Counted from the first letter of the stretch, positions 8,648-18,406 are shown. The stretch: DNA of 64,000 nucleotides from Sphingobacterium sp. SGR-19 (GCF_011043555.1 NZ_JAAKGS010000002.1:186001-250000), one strand, 5' to 3'. Program-made: numbers and translations. Notes: generated by a model not told the origin, from the letters alone.

Positions 8648-11527
8648 ATGATGATTAAACCTATGTTTTCGCTGAAAATAAAAACGTATATCGCCTTTTT
8701 ACTATTGTGTGCCAGCTTTTCAGGCCATGCGCAGCAGGTAAAAGAAATTCGATACCTATCCGGTACGGATAATGAAAATACCGTAGAATGGGATTTTTGG
8801 ATCACAGGAGGAAGAAAAGCGGGAGAGTGGTCAAAAATTGCAGTACCTGGTCATTGGGAACAACAAGGCTTTGGTTCCTATAATTATGGTCGTGATTATG
8901 TGACCTACGGTAAGAATTTTCGTTTTCATGAAGAAAAAGGTATTTATCGGCATGCTTTTGAGGTGCCTGCAGATTGGAAAGACAAAAAGATTTCTATCGT
9001 TTTCGAAGGATCGATGACGGATACGGAGGTGAAGATTAATGGGAAATTGGCTGGCGATATCCATCAGGGTTCTTTCTATCGGTTCAAGTATGATATTACA
9101 GACAAGGTTCACTTCGACAGGGAGAATGCGCTGGAGGTCACGGTATCCAAAATGTCGACAGATAATACGGTAAATAATGCAGAACGCCTAGCAGACTATT
9201 GGATTTTTGGGGGTATATATAGACCCGTTTATTTGGAAGTGACACCCAAGGCAAATATTAACTGGACGGCTATTGATGCAAAAGCAGATGGTTCTTTTAA
9301 GAGCAATGTTTATTTAGAGAATATTCAAGAAAATTCAGCCTTACGTGTAGATTTGAGGGATAAAGAAGGGAGTGTTGTGGCGACGACGCGTGTCAAGTTA
9401 CGAGCCTCCGATTCGGTGAGAATAGTATCTTTAGCTGTAAAGAAGCCCAACTTATGGACAGCAGAGACGCCTCATCTATATCATGCGGTTTTTACGTTAG
9501 AAAATGACCGTGCGGAAAGCTATCAAACGACGGAGCGTTTTGGGTTTCGTACAGTCGAAGTTCGTCAAGGTGATGGAATATATGTGAACGGTGTGAAGGT
9601 GAAAATGAAAGGCGTAAACCGCCATGTGTGGTGGCCGGAAACAGGTCGTTCCGTAAACCCAAGACTGGATCTGAATGACGTGAAGCTCATCAAAGAAATG
9701 AATATGAACGCGGTACGCTGTTCGCATTATCCGCCCGATAAAGCGTTCTTGGAATACTGTGATTCTTTGGGGCTTTATGTGTTAGACGAACTTGCCGGTT
9801 GGCAAAAAGCATACGGAACACCCGTCGGAAAGAAATTGGTAAAAGAGATGGTCGTGCGTGACGTGAACCATCCGTCGATCGTCCTATGGAGCAACGGCAA
9901 CGAGGGCGGTCATAATAAAGAATTAGTAGACGAGTACGCAAAGTATGATTTATCTGCACGAACAGTAATTCATGCCCACCACCGGCCGGGAAATGCCATC
10001 AACGGTATAGACGGCAATCACTATGAAGATTATTATTCGACGAAAAAAATACTGGAAGGGCCAAATATCTACATGACGACAGAATTCCTACATGCACAAG
10101 ATGATGGTGGTGCAGCGGCCGGACTAGCCGATATTTGGGAATTGCATTGGGAAGCTAAACTTGGAGGAGGCGGTTTTATTTGGAATTTTGCAGACGAAGG
10201 CATCGTACGGACAGACTTCAATGGTACTATCGATGTAAACCGGGTAAATGCACCAGATGGTATTTTAGGGCCTTACCGCCAAAAGGAGGGAAGTTTCTTT
10301 GCTATCAAAGAGATTTTTTCTCCGGTTCATATCAAGATGAAGAAGCTCCCGAAAGATTTTGATGGAAACATCGCAGTGGAAAACCGCTATCATCATACGG
10401 ACCTTTCTGCATGTACGTTTGCCTATAAGCTGGTTCGCTATCAACTACCCTTTGCAGATGCTAAGGGGATATTAGTGGAAAAACAATATGACCTGCTTGC
10501 GCCAGTCGTAAAGCCGACCGAAAAAGGAACCTTACAGCTTCAACTGTCGGAAGACTGGAAAGCTTACGACGCATTGTTGTTAACAGCCACTGATCCTCAT
10601 GGCGAAGAGATATACACCTGGTCATGGCGTATTCGGGATAACGCTACCATCACCAAAGCGATCTTACCTGTAAAGACAGCGACGGCAGTAGAACTAACAG
10701 ACGACAGTGCACATTACGTCCTGAAAGCCAATGGTATCACAGCGTTTATTGCAAAAGAAACGGGTTTATTAGCAGATTTGGCGAATGACTATAGCATGAA
10801 AATGGCTTTTGGTAACGGTCCGATATTGATTGATGGGGACTATATGCTGAAAGGTGTCACCACGTCTTCGGTAGGTGAAAACAAGGTATTGGAATTTGAT
10901 TTCGATGGTCAGTTGGATTATATCCGCTGGACCATGCGACCTGATGGGTGGCTAAAATTAGATTATAGCTATAAGATGCAAGGAAAACGTCCATATGCCG
11001 GGGTAAGCTTTAATTTTCCGGAAAATTATATCATCACGGCAAAATGGTTGGGTAACGGACCGTATCGTGTTTGGAAAAACCGACTACAAGGCGTTACCCT
11101 AAATACTTGGGAGAATATGTATAACGACTCCAGAGCAGGGATCGGCCCTTGGGAATTCCCAGAGTTCAAAGGGTATTTTTCTGATGTAAGCTGGGTGCAG
11201 TTTAACACCACGCAAGGTAAGTTTCTCGTGGCGACTGACCAAGAGGATATGTATCTGCGTTTATTTGATTTTTATGGTATTTCCGGACCGAAGCATTATC
11301 CCGAGCTTCCTGCAGGTGATATCTCGTTTTTAGATGCGATTCCCGCTGTGGGAACCAAATTGGCGATGGGTATTAACAACAGACCCGGAGTAAATGGCCC
11401 GGCTGGTGAAATGACCGTCTTGGATCAACCGGTATCCCGCACGCTCTATTTCTACTTCGGTATACCGCGAGGAGAAAAAGAGAACACACAATTCGTGATG
11501 CCTAAAGAGAACATCCTGACCGACTAG
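8648..11527 (+). CDS. GH2 beta-galactosidase-family glycoside hydrolase
   Basis: This ~959-residue exported enzyme has a signal peptide ending CASFSGHAQ. The GH2 order is visible: jelly-roll sugar-binding domain (PGHWEQQGFGSYNYGRDY), immunoglobulin-like domain, then a TIM barrel with MKGVNRHVWWPETG and MNAVRCSHYPPDKAFLEYCD. The acid/base Glu lies in LWSNGNEGG (about E419) and the nucleophile in MTTEFLHAQDDGG (about E479), followed by a C-terminal beta-sandwich. It probably removes beta-galactose or a related residue from RG-I side chains in the periplasm; exact specificity in GH2 is not readable. Starts at 8648, 8651 or 8663 (MFSLKIKTYI) are all possible. I chose 8648 over the upstream TTG because of the motif A promoter. 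Confidence 0.88.
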   Translation: MMIKPMFSLKIKTYIAFLLLCASFSGHAQQVKEIRYLSGTDNENTVEWDFWITGGRKAGEWSKIAVPGHWEQQGFGSYNYGRDYVTYGKNFRFHEEKGIYRHAFEVPADWKDKKISIVFEGSMTDTEVKINGKLAGDIHQGSFYRFKYDITDKVHFDRENALEVTVSKMSTDNTVNNAERLADYWIFGGIYRPVYLEVTPKANINWTAIDAKADGSFKSNVYLENIQENSALRVDLRDKEGSVVATTRVKLRASDSVRIVSLAVKKPNLWTAETPHLYHAVFTLENDRAESYQTTERFGFRTVEVRQGDGIYVNGVKVKMKGVNRHVWWPETGRSVNPRLDLNDVKLIKEMNMNAVRCSHYPPDKAFLEYCDSLGLYVLDELAGWQKAYGTPVGKKLVKEMVVRDVNHPSIVLWSNGNEGGHNKELVDEYAKYDLSARTVIHAHHRPGNAINGIDGNHYEDYYSTKKILEGPNIYMTTEFLHAQDDGGAAAGLADIWELHWEAKLGGGGFIWNFADEGIVRTDFNGTIDVNRVNAPDGILGPYRQKEGSFFAIKEIFSPVHIKMKKLPKDFDGNIAVENRYHHTDLSACTFAYKLVRYQLPFADAKGILVEKQYDLLAPVVKPTEKGTLQLQLSEDWKAYDALLLTATDPHGEEIYTWSWRIRDNATITKAILPVKTATAVELTDDSAHYVLKANGITAFIAKETGLLADLANDYSMKMAFGNGPILIDGDYMLKGVTTSSVGENKVLEFDFDGQLDYIRWTMRPDGWLKLDYSYKMQGKRPYAGVSFNFPENYIITAKWLGNGPYRVWKNRLQGVTLNTWENMYNDSRAGIGPWEFPEFKGYFSDVSWVQFNTTQGKFLVATDQEDMYLRLFDFYGISGPKHYPELPAGDISFLDAIPAVGTKLAMGINNRPGVNGPAGEMTVLDQPVSRTLYFYFGIPRGEKENTQFVMPKENILTD

Positions 11528-11588
11528 GGCGAGGGGAGACTTAGATGTCGGTAAAAAATAATCTTTTAGTTTAGTTAAGTTTAGCTCG

Positions 11589-11618
11589 GTTGGTCAATAG
11601 ATGTTGACCAACTTTTTT
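11589..11618 (+). terminator. Intrinsic terminator after the first GH2 gene
   Basis: GTTGGTCAA (11589-11597) and TTGACCAAC (11604-11612) form a perfect 9-bp stem with a 6-nt loop, followed by six T residues. It ends the GH2 transcript. The remainder of the 326-bp gap 11528-11853 holds only the next motif A promoter; I see nothing else in it. Confidence 0.85.
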
Positions 11619-11746
11619 ATATAGAACGATGAAACGGATCCAATTGCTAGATGTCATAACAAATTTTTTACATAGGGTTATAAAAGCGATATATAAGCGT
11701 TCTATTTCAAAAATATCACATTATCAGCCGCTTTACGCTATTCAAA

Positions 11747-11791
11747 CAGGACACTACAGGTTGCCTGTGCTGCTATTTGTTAATAGTTTAG
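11747..11791 (+). promoter_or_regulatory. Motif A promoter of the GH28-PL11-CE12-sulfatase operon
   Basis: CAGGACAC (11747-11754) and CAGGTTGC (11757-11764) are tandem units with a 10-bp period; TAGTTTAG (11784-11791) starts 20 bp after the repeat end. The predicted leader before the ATG at 11854 is about 57 nt. Confidence 0.55.
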
Positions 11792-11853
11792 GGATTATAA
11801 ATTAAAAGCAGTAAGCAATAATAGAGCTAGCGAGCTGACCGAAAAAAAAGAAT

Positions 11854-13185
11854 ATGAAAAGTAAAATCTTCCTAATTACCGTGTTATTTGTAGCATTTAC
11901 TTCGCTTAATGTAGTAAAGGGGCAGGATCGTTTTCCGGATGGGACACCCGTCTCTGATTGGTTCAAAAAGGTGGAGCCTACTCGTATCGAAGCGTTAGGG
12001 AAGTCCTATCGTATTACGGATTTTGGTGTTATACAGGACAGTACGGTACTCCAGACAGACAAAATTCAAGCGGTAATAGATAAAGCGCACGAAGCTGGAG
12101 GAGGGGTAATCATTATACCAAAAGGTACGTTTCTTAGTGGATCTTTATTTTTTAAACCAGAAACCCATTTGCACTTAGAAGAGGGGGCGGTCTTAAAAGG
12201 AAGCGATGATATAAGTCACTTTGAATTATTGATGACACGTATAGAAGGAGAAACGGTGAAGTATTTTGCGGCCTTGGTTAATGCGGATAAAGTTGATGGT
12301 TTTACCGTGTCAGGTAAAGGTACATTAGATGGTAATGGACTGCGATATTGGAAAGCCTTTTGGCTTAGGAGAGGATTCAATCCGGACTGTACGAACAAAG
12401 ATGAAATGCGGCCACGTATTCTCTATGTTTCCAACAGCAAAGATGTACAGGTGTCTGGCATACATATGAAAAACTCTCCTTTTTGGACTTCACATTATTA
12501 TCGTTGTGAAAATGTGAAGTTGATTGATTTGCATATTACGGCTCCAAAAGAGCCTGTTAAGGCACCGAGTTCGGATGCGATTGATTTAGATGACTGCCAT
12601 AACGTGCTAATAAAAAACTGTCACATGTCTGTGAACGATGATGCTATTGCGTTAAAAGGAGGCAAAGGACCGCAAGCCGACAAAGACCCTAATAATGGAC
12701 CGAATTATAATATTATTATTGAAGACTGTACGTTTGGATTCTGTCATAGCACCTTAACCTGTGGTAGTGAATCGATCCATAGCTACAATATTATTTATCG
12801 GAATAATACCCTAGATGGTGCAAAAAGAATGCTACAATTGAAGATGCGTCCTGATACACCACAGGAATACGAACATATTCTTGTTGAAAATGTCAGAGGA
12901 ACGGCAGACATCATGTTATTTATCCGTCCCTGGACTCAGTTTTTTGATCTAAAAGGGGAAGAGGGTGTTAAACTGTCCTATGCGCGAAATATCGTCCTAC
13001 GTGATATCGACCTCGCGTGTGACGTATTGTTCGACGTGAGTAACTCTAATCAGTATCAATTATCCAACTTCACTTTTGAAAATATGAACATCAAAGCGAA
13101 AAGACCACATATTAATCAGGATTATATTGAAAACTTTATTTTGAAGAACGTGGTTGTAAACGGCAAAGAAGTTGCCCAGAAATAA
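11854..13185 (+). CDS. GH28 family hydrolase (rhamnogalacturonan/galacturonan)
   Basis: This 443-residue protein has a signal peptide (about 1-23, ending VVKGQ) and a GH28 beta-helix: AVIDKAHEAGGGVIIIPKGT near the N-terminus, then the catalytic loops PSSDAIDLDD (D241) and NDDAIALKGG (D262/D263), and GFCHSTLTCGSES (H298 retained), with LQLKMRPDT later supplying the Arg/Lys pair. Unlike the other GH28 in this window it keeps the His. It is the first gene of an operon with a rhamnogalacturonan lyase 18 bp downstream, so galacturonic acid removal from RG-I oligosaccharides is likely. Endo or exo action cannot be told with certainty. Confidence 0.87.
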   Translation: MKSKIFLITVLFVAFTSLNVVKGQDRFPDGTPVSDWFKKVEPTRIEALGKSYRITDFGVIQDSTVLQTDKIQAVIDKAHEAGGGVIIIPKGTFLSGSLFFKPETHLHLEEGAVLKGSDDISHFELLMTRIEGETVKYFAALVNADKVDGFTVSGKGTLDGNGLRYWKAFWLRRGFNPDCTNKDEMRPRILYVSNSKDVQVSGIHMKNSPFWTSHYYRCENVKLIDLHITAPKEPVKAPSSDAIDLDDCHNVLIKNCHMSVNDDAIALKGGKGPQADKDPNNGPNYNIIIEDCTFGFCHSTLTCGSESIHSYNIIYRNNTLDGAKRMLQLKMRPDTPQEYEHILVENVRGTADIMLFIRPWTQFFDLKGEEGVKLSYARNIVLRDIDLACDVLFDVSNSNQYQLSNFTFENMNIKAKRPHINQDYIENFILKNVVVNGKEVAQK

Positions 13186-13203
13186 CGCTAAAATAAACCC
13201 GTT

Positions 13204-15102
13204 ATGAAGAACGTAACAAAGGATAACGAGGTATGTTATATATGGGAAAACCTGAAAAATACCTTATTGACAGCGGCTGTCTTGCTTGTAGCGATTCCGC
13301 TTTCGGCACAGCGTCAGATGGAATATCTGGATCGCGGATTCGTCGCCGTCAAAACGTCTGATCATACTGCGTTCCTTAGTTGGCGTCTGCTCGCAACGGA
13401 TGCTTACAATCTTCCTTTTCACCTTTATAGACAATACGGAGAAGGGGAAAAGGTACGCCTTACCGATCAACCGCTGAAGAAAGGAACAAATTTTGAAGAT
13501 AAACAAGTCGATTTAACCAAAGACGTAACCTATACGTTGGTTAGTGTCCAAAACCAACAGGAAAACTTCGAAACCGAGCTGAAACTGGCAAAGAATACAC
13601 CTGTAAGACAGTATCTGGAGATTCCACTACGGACCCCGGAAGGTTATATGCCGGGCGATGCATCTGTAGGAGATTTAGATGGCGATGGTGTATATGAAAT
13701 TATCATACATCAAACGGGAAAGGGACATGATAATTCCCATAATGGGATTACGACTGATCCAATTTTCCAGGCTTATAAATTGGATGGAACCTTTCTGTGG
13801 GAAATCAACCTGGGGAAAAATATTCGGGAAGGGGCGCATTATACCCAATTTATGGTGTATGATTTAGATGGCGACGGATGTGCGGAATTTGTATGCAAAA
13901 CAGCAGATGGAACAAAGGACGGATTTGGCAGGCTGATAGGTGACCCCGATGCGGACTGGCGGGATACGGATCGCAACTCGTCGACTTATGGCCGTATTCT
14001 AGAAGGTCCCGAATACCTTACGGTTTTTGATGGACGCACCGGAAAGGCGGTTAGCACGGTCGATTATCTGCCGGAAAGAGGTGATCTTCGCAGTTGGGGA
14101 GATACGCGGGCAAACCGATCAGAACGATATCTGGCAGCGATTGCTTATCTGGATGGCATGACCCCCAGTCTTGTTATGACACGAGGTTACTACGCGCGGA
14201 CGACACTGGCAGCCTGGGATTTTAAAAACGGAAAGTTAGTAAACCGTTGGGTTTTTGATACCGAGTCGGGTAGACACCCATACGCTGGACAAGGTTATCA
14301 CAGTCTGGCAGTCGCCGATGTGGACAAAGATGGAAAAGACGAAATCATATTTGGTGCGATGTGCGTCGATGACGATGGTACCGGATTATATACAACAGGA
14401 TTGGGGCATGGTGATGCGTTGCATGTCACAGATCTAGACCCAGACCGCCCGGGGCTAGAAGCGTTTGGTATACATGAATTGAAAGGTGGACGGACGGGAG
14501 TGGGGGCCGCACTTCGCGACGCAAGAACAGGAGAAGTGCTTTTCAAAGGCGCTATTGACCAAGACGTGGGAAGGGGGGGCGCAGCTAATATCGATCCGAA
14601 CCATCGAGGTGCTTATATGTGGTGGTTGGGTTCAAAAGGAGTGTACGATATGCAAGGAAACCGCGTTGGGGATGCCCCACGGTCTACCAATTTTCTCATT
14701 TGGTGGGATGGCGATTTGAGCCGAGAGTTGTTGAACAGTAATTATATCGAAAAATATCAGCAGGGTGTTATTTTTAAAGCCGAAGGAGCGTCCTCTATTA
14801 ATGGTTCAAAAAGTACACCGAATTTGAGTGCTGACATCTTGGGAGACTGGCGGGAAGAGCTTATTATCCGATCTGATGACAACCAATCCCTGCGGATATA
14901 TACGACAACTATTCCAACAGCTTACCGTCTGTATACGTTAATGCACGATCCTGTATATCGTTTGAGTATCGCTTGGCAAAATGTGGCCTATAACCAACCT
15001 CCTCACACCGGCTTTTACCTCGGAACAGGGATGACCTTGCCGCCGAAAGCGCCGGACATACGTATCGTAAAACCGGATCGAGGTTTAAAAACAAAGAAAT
15101 AA
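13204..15102 (+). CDS. PL11 rhamnogalacturonan lyase
   Basis: This 632-residue exported enzyme belongs to the eight-bladed beta-propeller lyase family PL11 (YesW/YesX of Bacillus). It opens with MEYLDRGFVAVKTSDHTAFL after a signal peptide ending LSAQ, and shows calcium-binding repeats such as VGDLDGDGVYEIIIHQTGKG (starting about residue 156), VYDLDGDGCAEFVCKTADG and VADVDKDGKDEIIFGA. The C-terminal part has LSADILGDWREELIIRSDD and HTGFYLG. PL11 enzymes cleave rhamnose-galacturonic acid linkages in the RG-I backbone by beta-elimination, giving unsaturated products for GH105. The N-terminal MKNVTKDNEV stretch before the hydrophobic core is longer than usual, so a start nearer NLKNTLLTAA is possible. 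The acetylesterase follows after 13 bp. Confidence 0.92.
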   Translation: MKNVTKDNEVCYIWENLKNTLLTAAVLLVAIPLSAQRQMEYLDRGFVAVKTSDHTAFLSWRLLATDAYNLPFHLYRQYGEGEKVRLTDQPLKKGTNFEDKQVDLTKDVTYTLVSVQNQQENFETELKLAKNTPVRQYLEIPLRTPEGYMPGDASVGDLDGDGVYEIIIHQTGKGHDNSHNGITTDPIFQAYKLDGTFLWEINLGKNIREGAHYTQFMVYDLDGDGCAEFVCKTADGTKDGFGRLIGDPDADWRDTDRNSSTYGRILEGPEYLTVFDGRTGKAVSTVDYLPERGDLRSWGDTRANRSERYLAAIAYLDGMTPSLVMTRGYYARTTLAAWDFKNGKLVNRWVFDTESGRHPYAGQGYHSLAVADVDKDGKDEIIFGAMCVDDDGTGLYTTGLGHGDALHVTDLDPDRPGLEAFGIHELKGGRTGVGAALRDARTGEVLFKGAIDQDVGRGGAANIDPNHRGAYMWWLGSKGVYDMQGNRVGDAPRSTNFLIWWDGDLSRELLNSNYIEKYQQGVIFKAEGASSINGSKSTPNLSADILGDWREELIIRSDDNQSLRIYTTTIPTAYRLYTLMHDPVYRLSIAWQNVAYNQPPHTGFYLGTGMTLPPKAPDIRIVKPDRGLKTKK

Positions 15103-15115
15103 AAACGATAAGCAG

Positions 15116-15874
15116 ATGGTAAAGCAATTATCGATCATCGTATTAGGTATATGTCTCGTTTCTTTCGGAATACAAGATCGACCGACGATTTATTTGATCG
15201 GCGATTCCACCGTGAGAAATAGCAATCAGGAATATTGGGGATGGGGCTCGCTATTAGGAGCATTTTTGGATACGACACAAGTGGCTGTGGCCAATCATGC
15301 TATGGCGGGTCGGAGTACACGTACTTTTCGGAAAGAAGGGCGTTGGGATAGGGTGAAAGAAAAGATGAAACCTGGTGATTACCTGTTGATTCAGTTTGGA
15401 CATAATGAGGGAAGCAAACCGGATACGACACGACAAGGCTATCGAGGGGTGTTAAGAGGAGTTGGCCGGGATTCTGTTATATTGGATTGGGGCAATGGAG
15501 AGACAGAAGTAGTTCGTACTTACGGCGAAAATTTACGCCGGTTTGTGCGAGAGGCTAAACAGATAGGTGCGCATCCGATTTTACTTTCGATGATTCCACG
15601 AAATCAATGGGATGAACAAGGACACGTGAAACGCGCGAGTCAGGATTTTGGTCTATGGGCAAGGCAGATTGCAGCAGAGGAACAGGTATCCTTTATCGAT
15701 CTGAATGAAATTACGGCCAAAAAATACGATGAAATAGGATCGGAACAAGTAAAAGCAAAATATTTTCCGGGTGATCATACCCATACGAACTATCATGGAG
15801 CTATGGAAAATGCAACTTCGGTTATAGAAGGATTAAAAAATATACAACATCCATTAGTAAAATATATAAAATGA
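15116..15874 (+). CDS. CE12 rhamnogalacturonan acetylesterase, copy 1 (SGNH hydrolase)
   Basis: This 252-residue SGNH hydrolase has block I IGDSTVRN (Ser31), block II ANHAMAGRSTRTF, block III FGHNEGSK, and block V GDHTHTN (D220, H223). That set is typical of CE12 rhamnogalacturonan acetylesterases (RhgT/YesY-like). It has a hydrophobic N-terminus suited to export. It would remove acetyl groups from galacturonic acid in RG-I, clearing the way for the lyase and hydrolases. Its TGA overlaps the next gene's ATG by 4 bp (ATGA), which indicates translational coupling to a second CE12. Confidence 0.9.
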   Translation: MVKQLSIIVLGICLVSFGIQDRPTIYLIGDSTVRNSNQEYWGWGSLLGAFLDTTQVAVANHAMAGRSTRTFRKEGRWDRVKEKMKPGDYLLIQFGHNEGSKPDTTRQGYRGVLRGVGRDSVILDWGNGETEVVRTYGENLRRFVREAKQIGAHPILLSMIPRNQWDEQGHVKRASQDFGLWARQIAAEEQVSFIDLNEITAKKYDEIGSEQVKAKYFPGDHTHTNYHGAMENATSVIEGLKNIQHPLVKYIK

Positions 15875-16662
15875 CAAATAATAAAATAGTTATAGGATTA
15901 TCCGTTGTCTTATTGGTATGGAGTTTATGCTCTTTTGTCGGAAAAAAAGGCAGACCTACTCTTTTTCTTATTGGAGATTCGACAGTGAAGACGGGGCGTG
16001 GAGATGGTTCCAATGGTCAGTGGGGATGGGGGAGCTTTATAGCAGACTATTTCAACCCGCAACAAATCGATGTGCAGAACAAAGCATTGGGCGGCACAAG
16101 TAGCCGGACATTTTACAACAATCCGAAACTGTGGCAGCAGGTATTGGACAGTATCCAGCCGGGTGATTACGTTATCATGCAATTTGGTCATAACGATTCC
16201 AGTCCCATCGTAGATACGTTGCGCGCGCGGGGTACTATCAAAGGAAACGGCGACGATTATCAAGAGGTGAAAAACCCTTTACTGGAACAGAAGGAGATCG
16301 TGTACAGCTACGGATATTATCTACGTTTATTCGTGAAAAATATCCATGATAAAGGGGCAACCGCCATTATTTGCTCGCCGATTCCGCGTAATCGCTGGGA
16401 GGGCACAAACGTCGTACAATCAGATTATGCCATATGGGCTAGGGAAGCGGCTGCACAGGCAGGTGCTTTTTTCGTCCCGTTAGAAGATTTGGTTGTTGCC
16501 GAATATGAAAAAAGAGGAAAAGAAGAGGTTGGACGTTTATTTTTTGATCCGAAGGATCATACCCATACCTTGAAAGCGGGAGCAGAATTAAATGCTTCGT
16601 TAATTGCGGGTTATCTGGCAGAAAATCCCAAAATAGGATTGAAAAGATATTTGAAAAAGTAA
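15871..16662 (+). CDS. CE12 rhamnogalacturonan acetylesterase, copy 2 (SGNH hydrolase)
   Basis: This 263-residue paralogue of the preceding esterase has block I IGDSTVKTGRGDGSNGQWGW (Ser37), block II NKALGGTSSRTF, block III FGHNDSSP, and block V DHTHTLKAG (D229, H232). It keeps FGHND where copy 1 has FGHNE, and has an insertion after the Ser block. The hydrophobic N-terminus (about residues 5-23) includes WSLC, so it may be a lipoprotein. It is translationally coupled to copy 1. The difference between copies suggests different acetyl positions or oligomer sizes, which is inference. Confidence 0.9.
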   Translation: MTNNKIVIGLSVVLLVWSLCSFVGKKGRPTLFLIGDSTVKTGRGDGSNGQWGWGSFIADYFNPQQIDVQNKALGGTSSRTFYNNPKLWQQVLDSIQPGDYVIMQFGHNDSSPIVDTLRARGTIKGNGDDYQEVKNPLLEQKEIVYSYGYYLRLFVKNIHDKGATAIICSPIPRNRWEGTNVVQSDYAIWAREAAAQAGAFFVPLEDLVVAEYEKRGKEEVGRLFFDPKDHTHTLKAGAELNASLIAGYLAENPKIGLKRYLKK

Positions 16663-16681
16663 CTCGGTATACATACGAATA

Positions 16682-18295
16682 ATGAAAACTTTAAGAATCC
16701 ATTTCCTTTATTTCTTTACACTGATGCAGGTTGCATTTGCACAACATGCAGACCGTCCCAATATCGTCTTAATTCTGGCAGACGATATGGGTTATTCGGA
16801 TTTAGGTTGTTTTGGATCGGAAATACAGACACCTTATCTGGATAGGATGGCACAAGGCGGTGTTAAAATGACCAATTTTTATAATGCATCGCGCTGTTGC
16901 CCATCTAGAGCTTCGTTGCTTACGGGTGTATATCCCCACCAAGCGGGCATAGGAGACATGATGAACACCCGGCCCTATCCTGCTTACCAAGGATACCTGA
17001 ACCGTGAAACGGCTACCCTTGCCGAAGTATTGGGAAGTGCAGGATACGGCACGTATATGACGGGGAAGTGGCATGTTGGTCAGGCACAGGAACATTGGCC
17101 ATTGCAGCGTGGTTTTGATCGGTTTTATGGTCTTATTGATGGTGCGAACAGCTATTTTGAAAACAGGCCCTATCGGCCCAATCAAAAGCTGACCATTGCC
17201 TTGGACAACGAAGAAATAGCACCACCTCAAAACTATTACAGTACAGATGCCTATACCGATTATGCTATTTCGTTCGTGGATGAACACTTAGAGGAGAGAA
17301 AATCGGATCCCTTTTTCCTTTACATGGCGTACCAAGCTCCCCATTGGCCTTTACATGCCAAACCAGAAGATATTGCTCGCTATAAAGGCAAATATATGGA
17401 GGGCTGGGACGTTGTTCGTCATCGAAGATTTGAGAAGCAGCAGGCAATGGGTTTATTTCCGCCCTCCACAACGTTGTCGCCTTTAGATACGACCATACGC
17501 GATTGGGAATCACTTTCATGGGCAGAAAAAGTACAATGGGATGAACGTATGGCTGTCTATGCGGCCATGGTAGATGCCATCGATCAAAATGTCGGCAAAC
17601 TCATGGAGCATCTGCGGAAGAATGGTCAGTTGGAGAATACTATTTTTCTGTTTTTATCGGATAATGGTGCAAGCAATGAAACCATAACCAATCAAGGATT
17701 CACGGAGGAGATCCGTGCGGCTAACTTCTTTCCGGCAAGTCATCCCAAGTCGTTTTCGGCTTATGGAAAGGAAGGTGCTGTGGTGAGTAATACACCTTTC
17801 CGTAAGTTCAAGCATTGGGAATTTGAAGGCGGGAACGCAACGGCTTTTATTGCCTATGGACCAAAATATATACCGCAAGGCCTACAGGTTGATCAACCGG
17901 CCCATCTCATCGATATGATGCCCTCCATAGTAGAATGGTCGAATGCGGCCTATCCGAAAGAGTTTGCGGGACATGCCATCCAACCCATGGAGGGAAAAGC
18001 GTTGCAGAAGATATGGCGTAAGGAGCTCGTAGAAGAAGACCGGGCAATTTGCTTTGAACATGAAGGGAATAAGGCTGTCCGGAAAGGAAAATGGAAATTA
18101 GTGGCGGAGTATCCGGAGAATATCTGGTATCTCTACAACGTGCAGACCGATCGGGCAGAAAATACCGACGTCAAAGGACAGTATCCGGAGGTTGTAAACG
18201 AACTATCCCAAATTTATGACACGTGGGCGAAACGTGTCGGTGTGATACCTTATGAACAGCTTGACAAGAAGCGCAGAAATGTACGGTATCAGTAA
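16682..18295 (+). CDS. Family S1 sulfatase (arylsulfatase-like)
   Basis: This 537-residue exported protein has a signal peptide ending QVAFAQ and a type I sulfatase fold. PNIVLILADDMGYSDLGCFG (about 26-45) carries the metal-binding Asp pair. RCCPSRASLLTG (71-82) contains the C-x-P-S-R signature, with Cys72 the residue expected to become formylglycine. Further active-site motifs are YMTGKWHVGQ and FLSDNGASNE. It is the last gene of the PL11/CE12 operon. Plant RG-I is not known to be sulfated, so its presence points to sulfated rhamnose- or uronate-containing glycans (for example algal) or to a side group not normally considered. No sulfatase-maturing enzyme is in the window. Confidence 0.92.
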   Translation: MKTLRIHFLYFFTLMQVAFAQHADRPNIVLILADDMGYSDLGCFGSEIQTPYLDRMAQGGVKMTNFYNASRCCPSRASLLTGVYPHQAGIGDMMNTRPYPAYQGYLNRETATLAEVLGSAGYGTYMTGKWHVGQAQEHWPLQRGFDRFYGLIDGANSYFENRPYRPNQKLTIALDNEEIAPPQNYYSTDAYTDYAISFVDEHLEERKSDPFFLYMAYQAPHWPLHAKPEDIARYKGKYMEGWDVVRHRRFEKQQAMGLFPPSTTLSPLDTTIRDWESLSWAEKVQWDERMAVYAAMVDAIDQNVGKLMEHLRKNGQLENTIFLFLSDNGASNETITNQGFTEEIRAANFFPASHPKSFSAYGKEGAVVSNTPFRKFKHWEFEGGNATAFIAYGPKYIPQGLQVDQPAHLIDMMPSIVEWSNAAYPKEFAGHAIQPMEGKALQKIWRKELVEEDRAICFEHEGNKAVRKGKWKLVAEYPENIWYLYNVQTDRAENTDVKGQYPEVVNELSQIYDTWAKRVGVIPYEQLDKKRRNVRYQ

Positions 18296-18321
18296 CTCAA
18301 CGCCTGTTTTCCCTCAATTCT

Positions 18322-18366
18322 CAGGATACCGCAGGTTGCCCGGTAAGAAATTATGAGGTATTATCG
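18322..18366 (+). promoter_or_regulatory. Motif A promoter of the GH105-GH2-rhaM-GH106 operon
   Basis: CAGGATAC (18322-18329) and CAGGTTGC (18332-18339) have the 10-bp period; the box TATTATCG begins at 18359, 20 bp after the repeat, but is the weakest match to TAnnTTTG among the set. Its position favours 18407 over 18353 as the start of the following gene. Confidence 0.5.
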
Positions 18367-18406
18367 TTGCAACATTATAAATCAAGTAATCTATTTCAAT
18401 AATAAG

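Noticed and set aside
18353..18406. ATG at 18353 as the start of the GH105 lipoprotein
   Set aside because: It overlaps the promoter region and adds 18 residues before an ideal lipoprotein signal starting at 18407.
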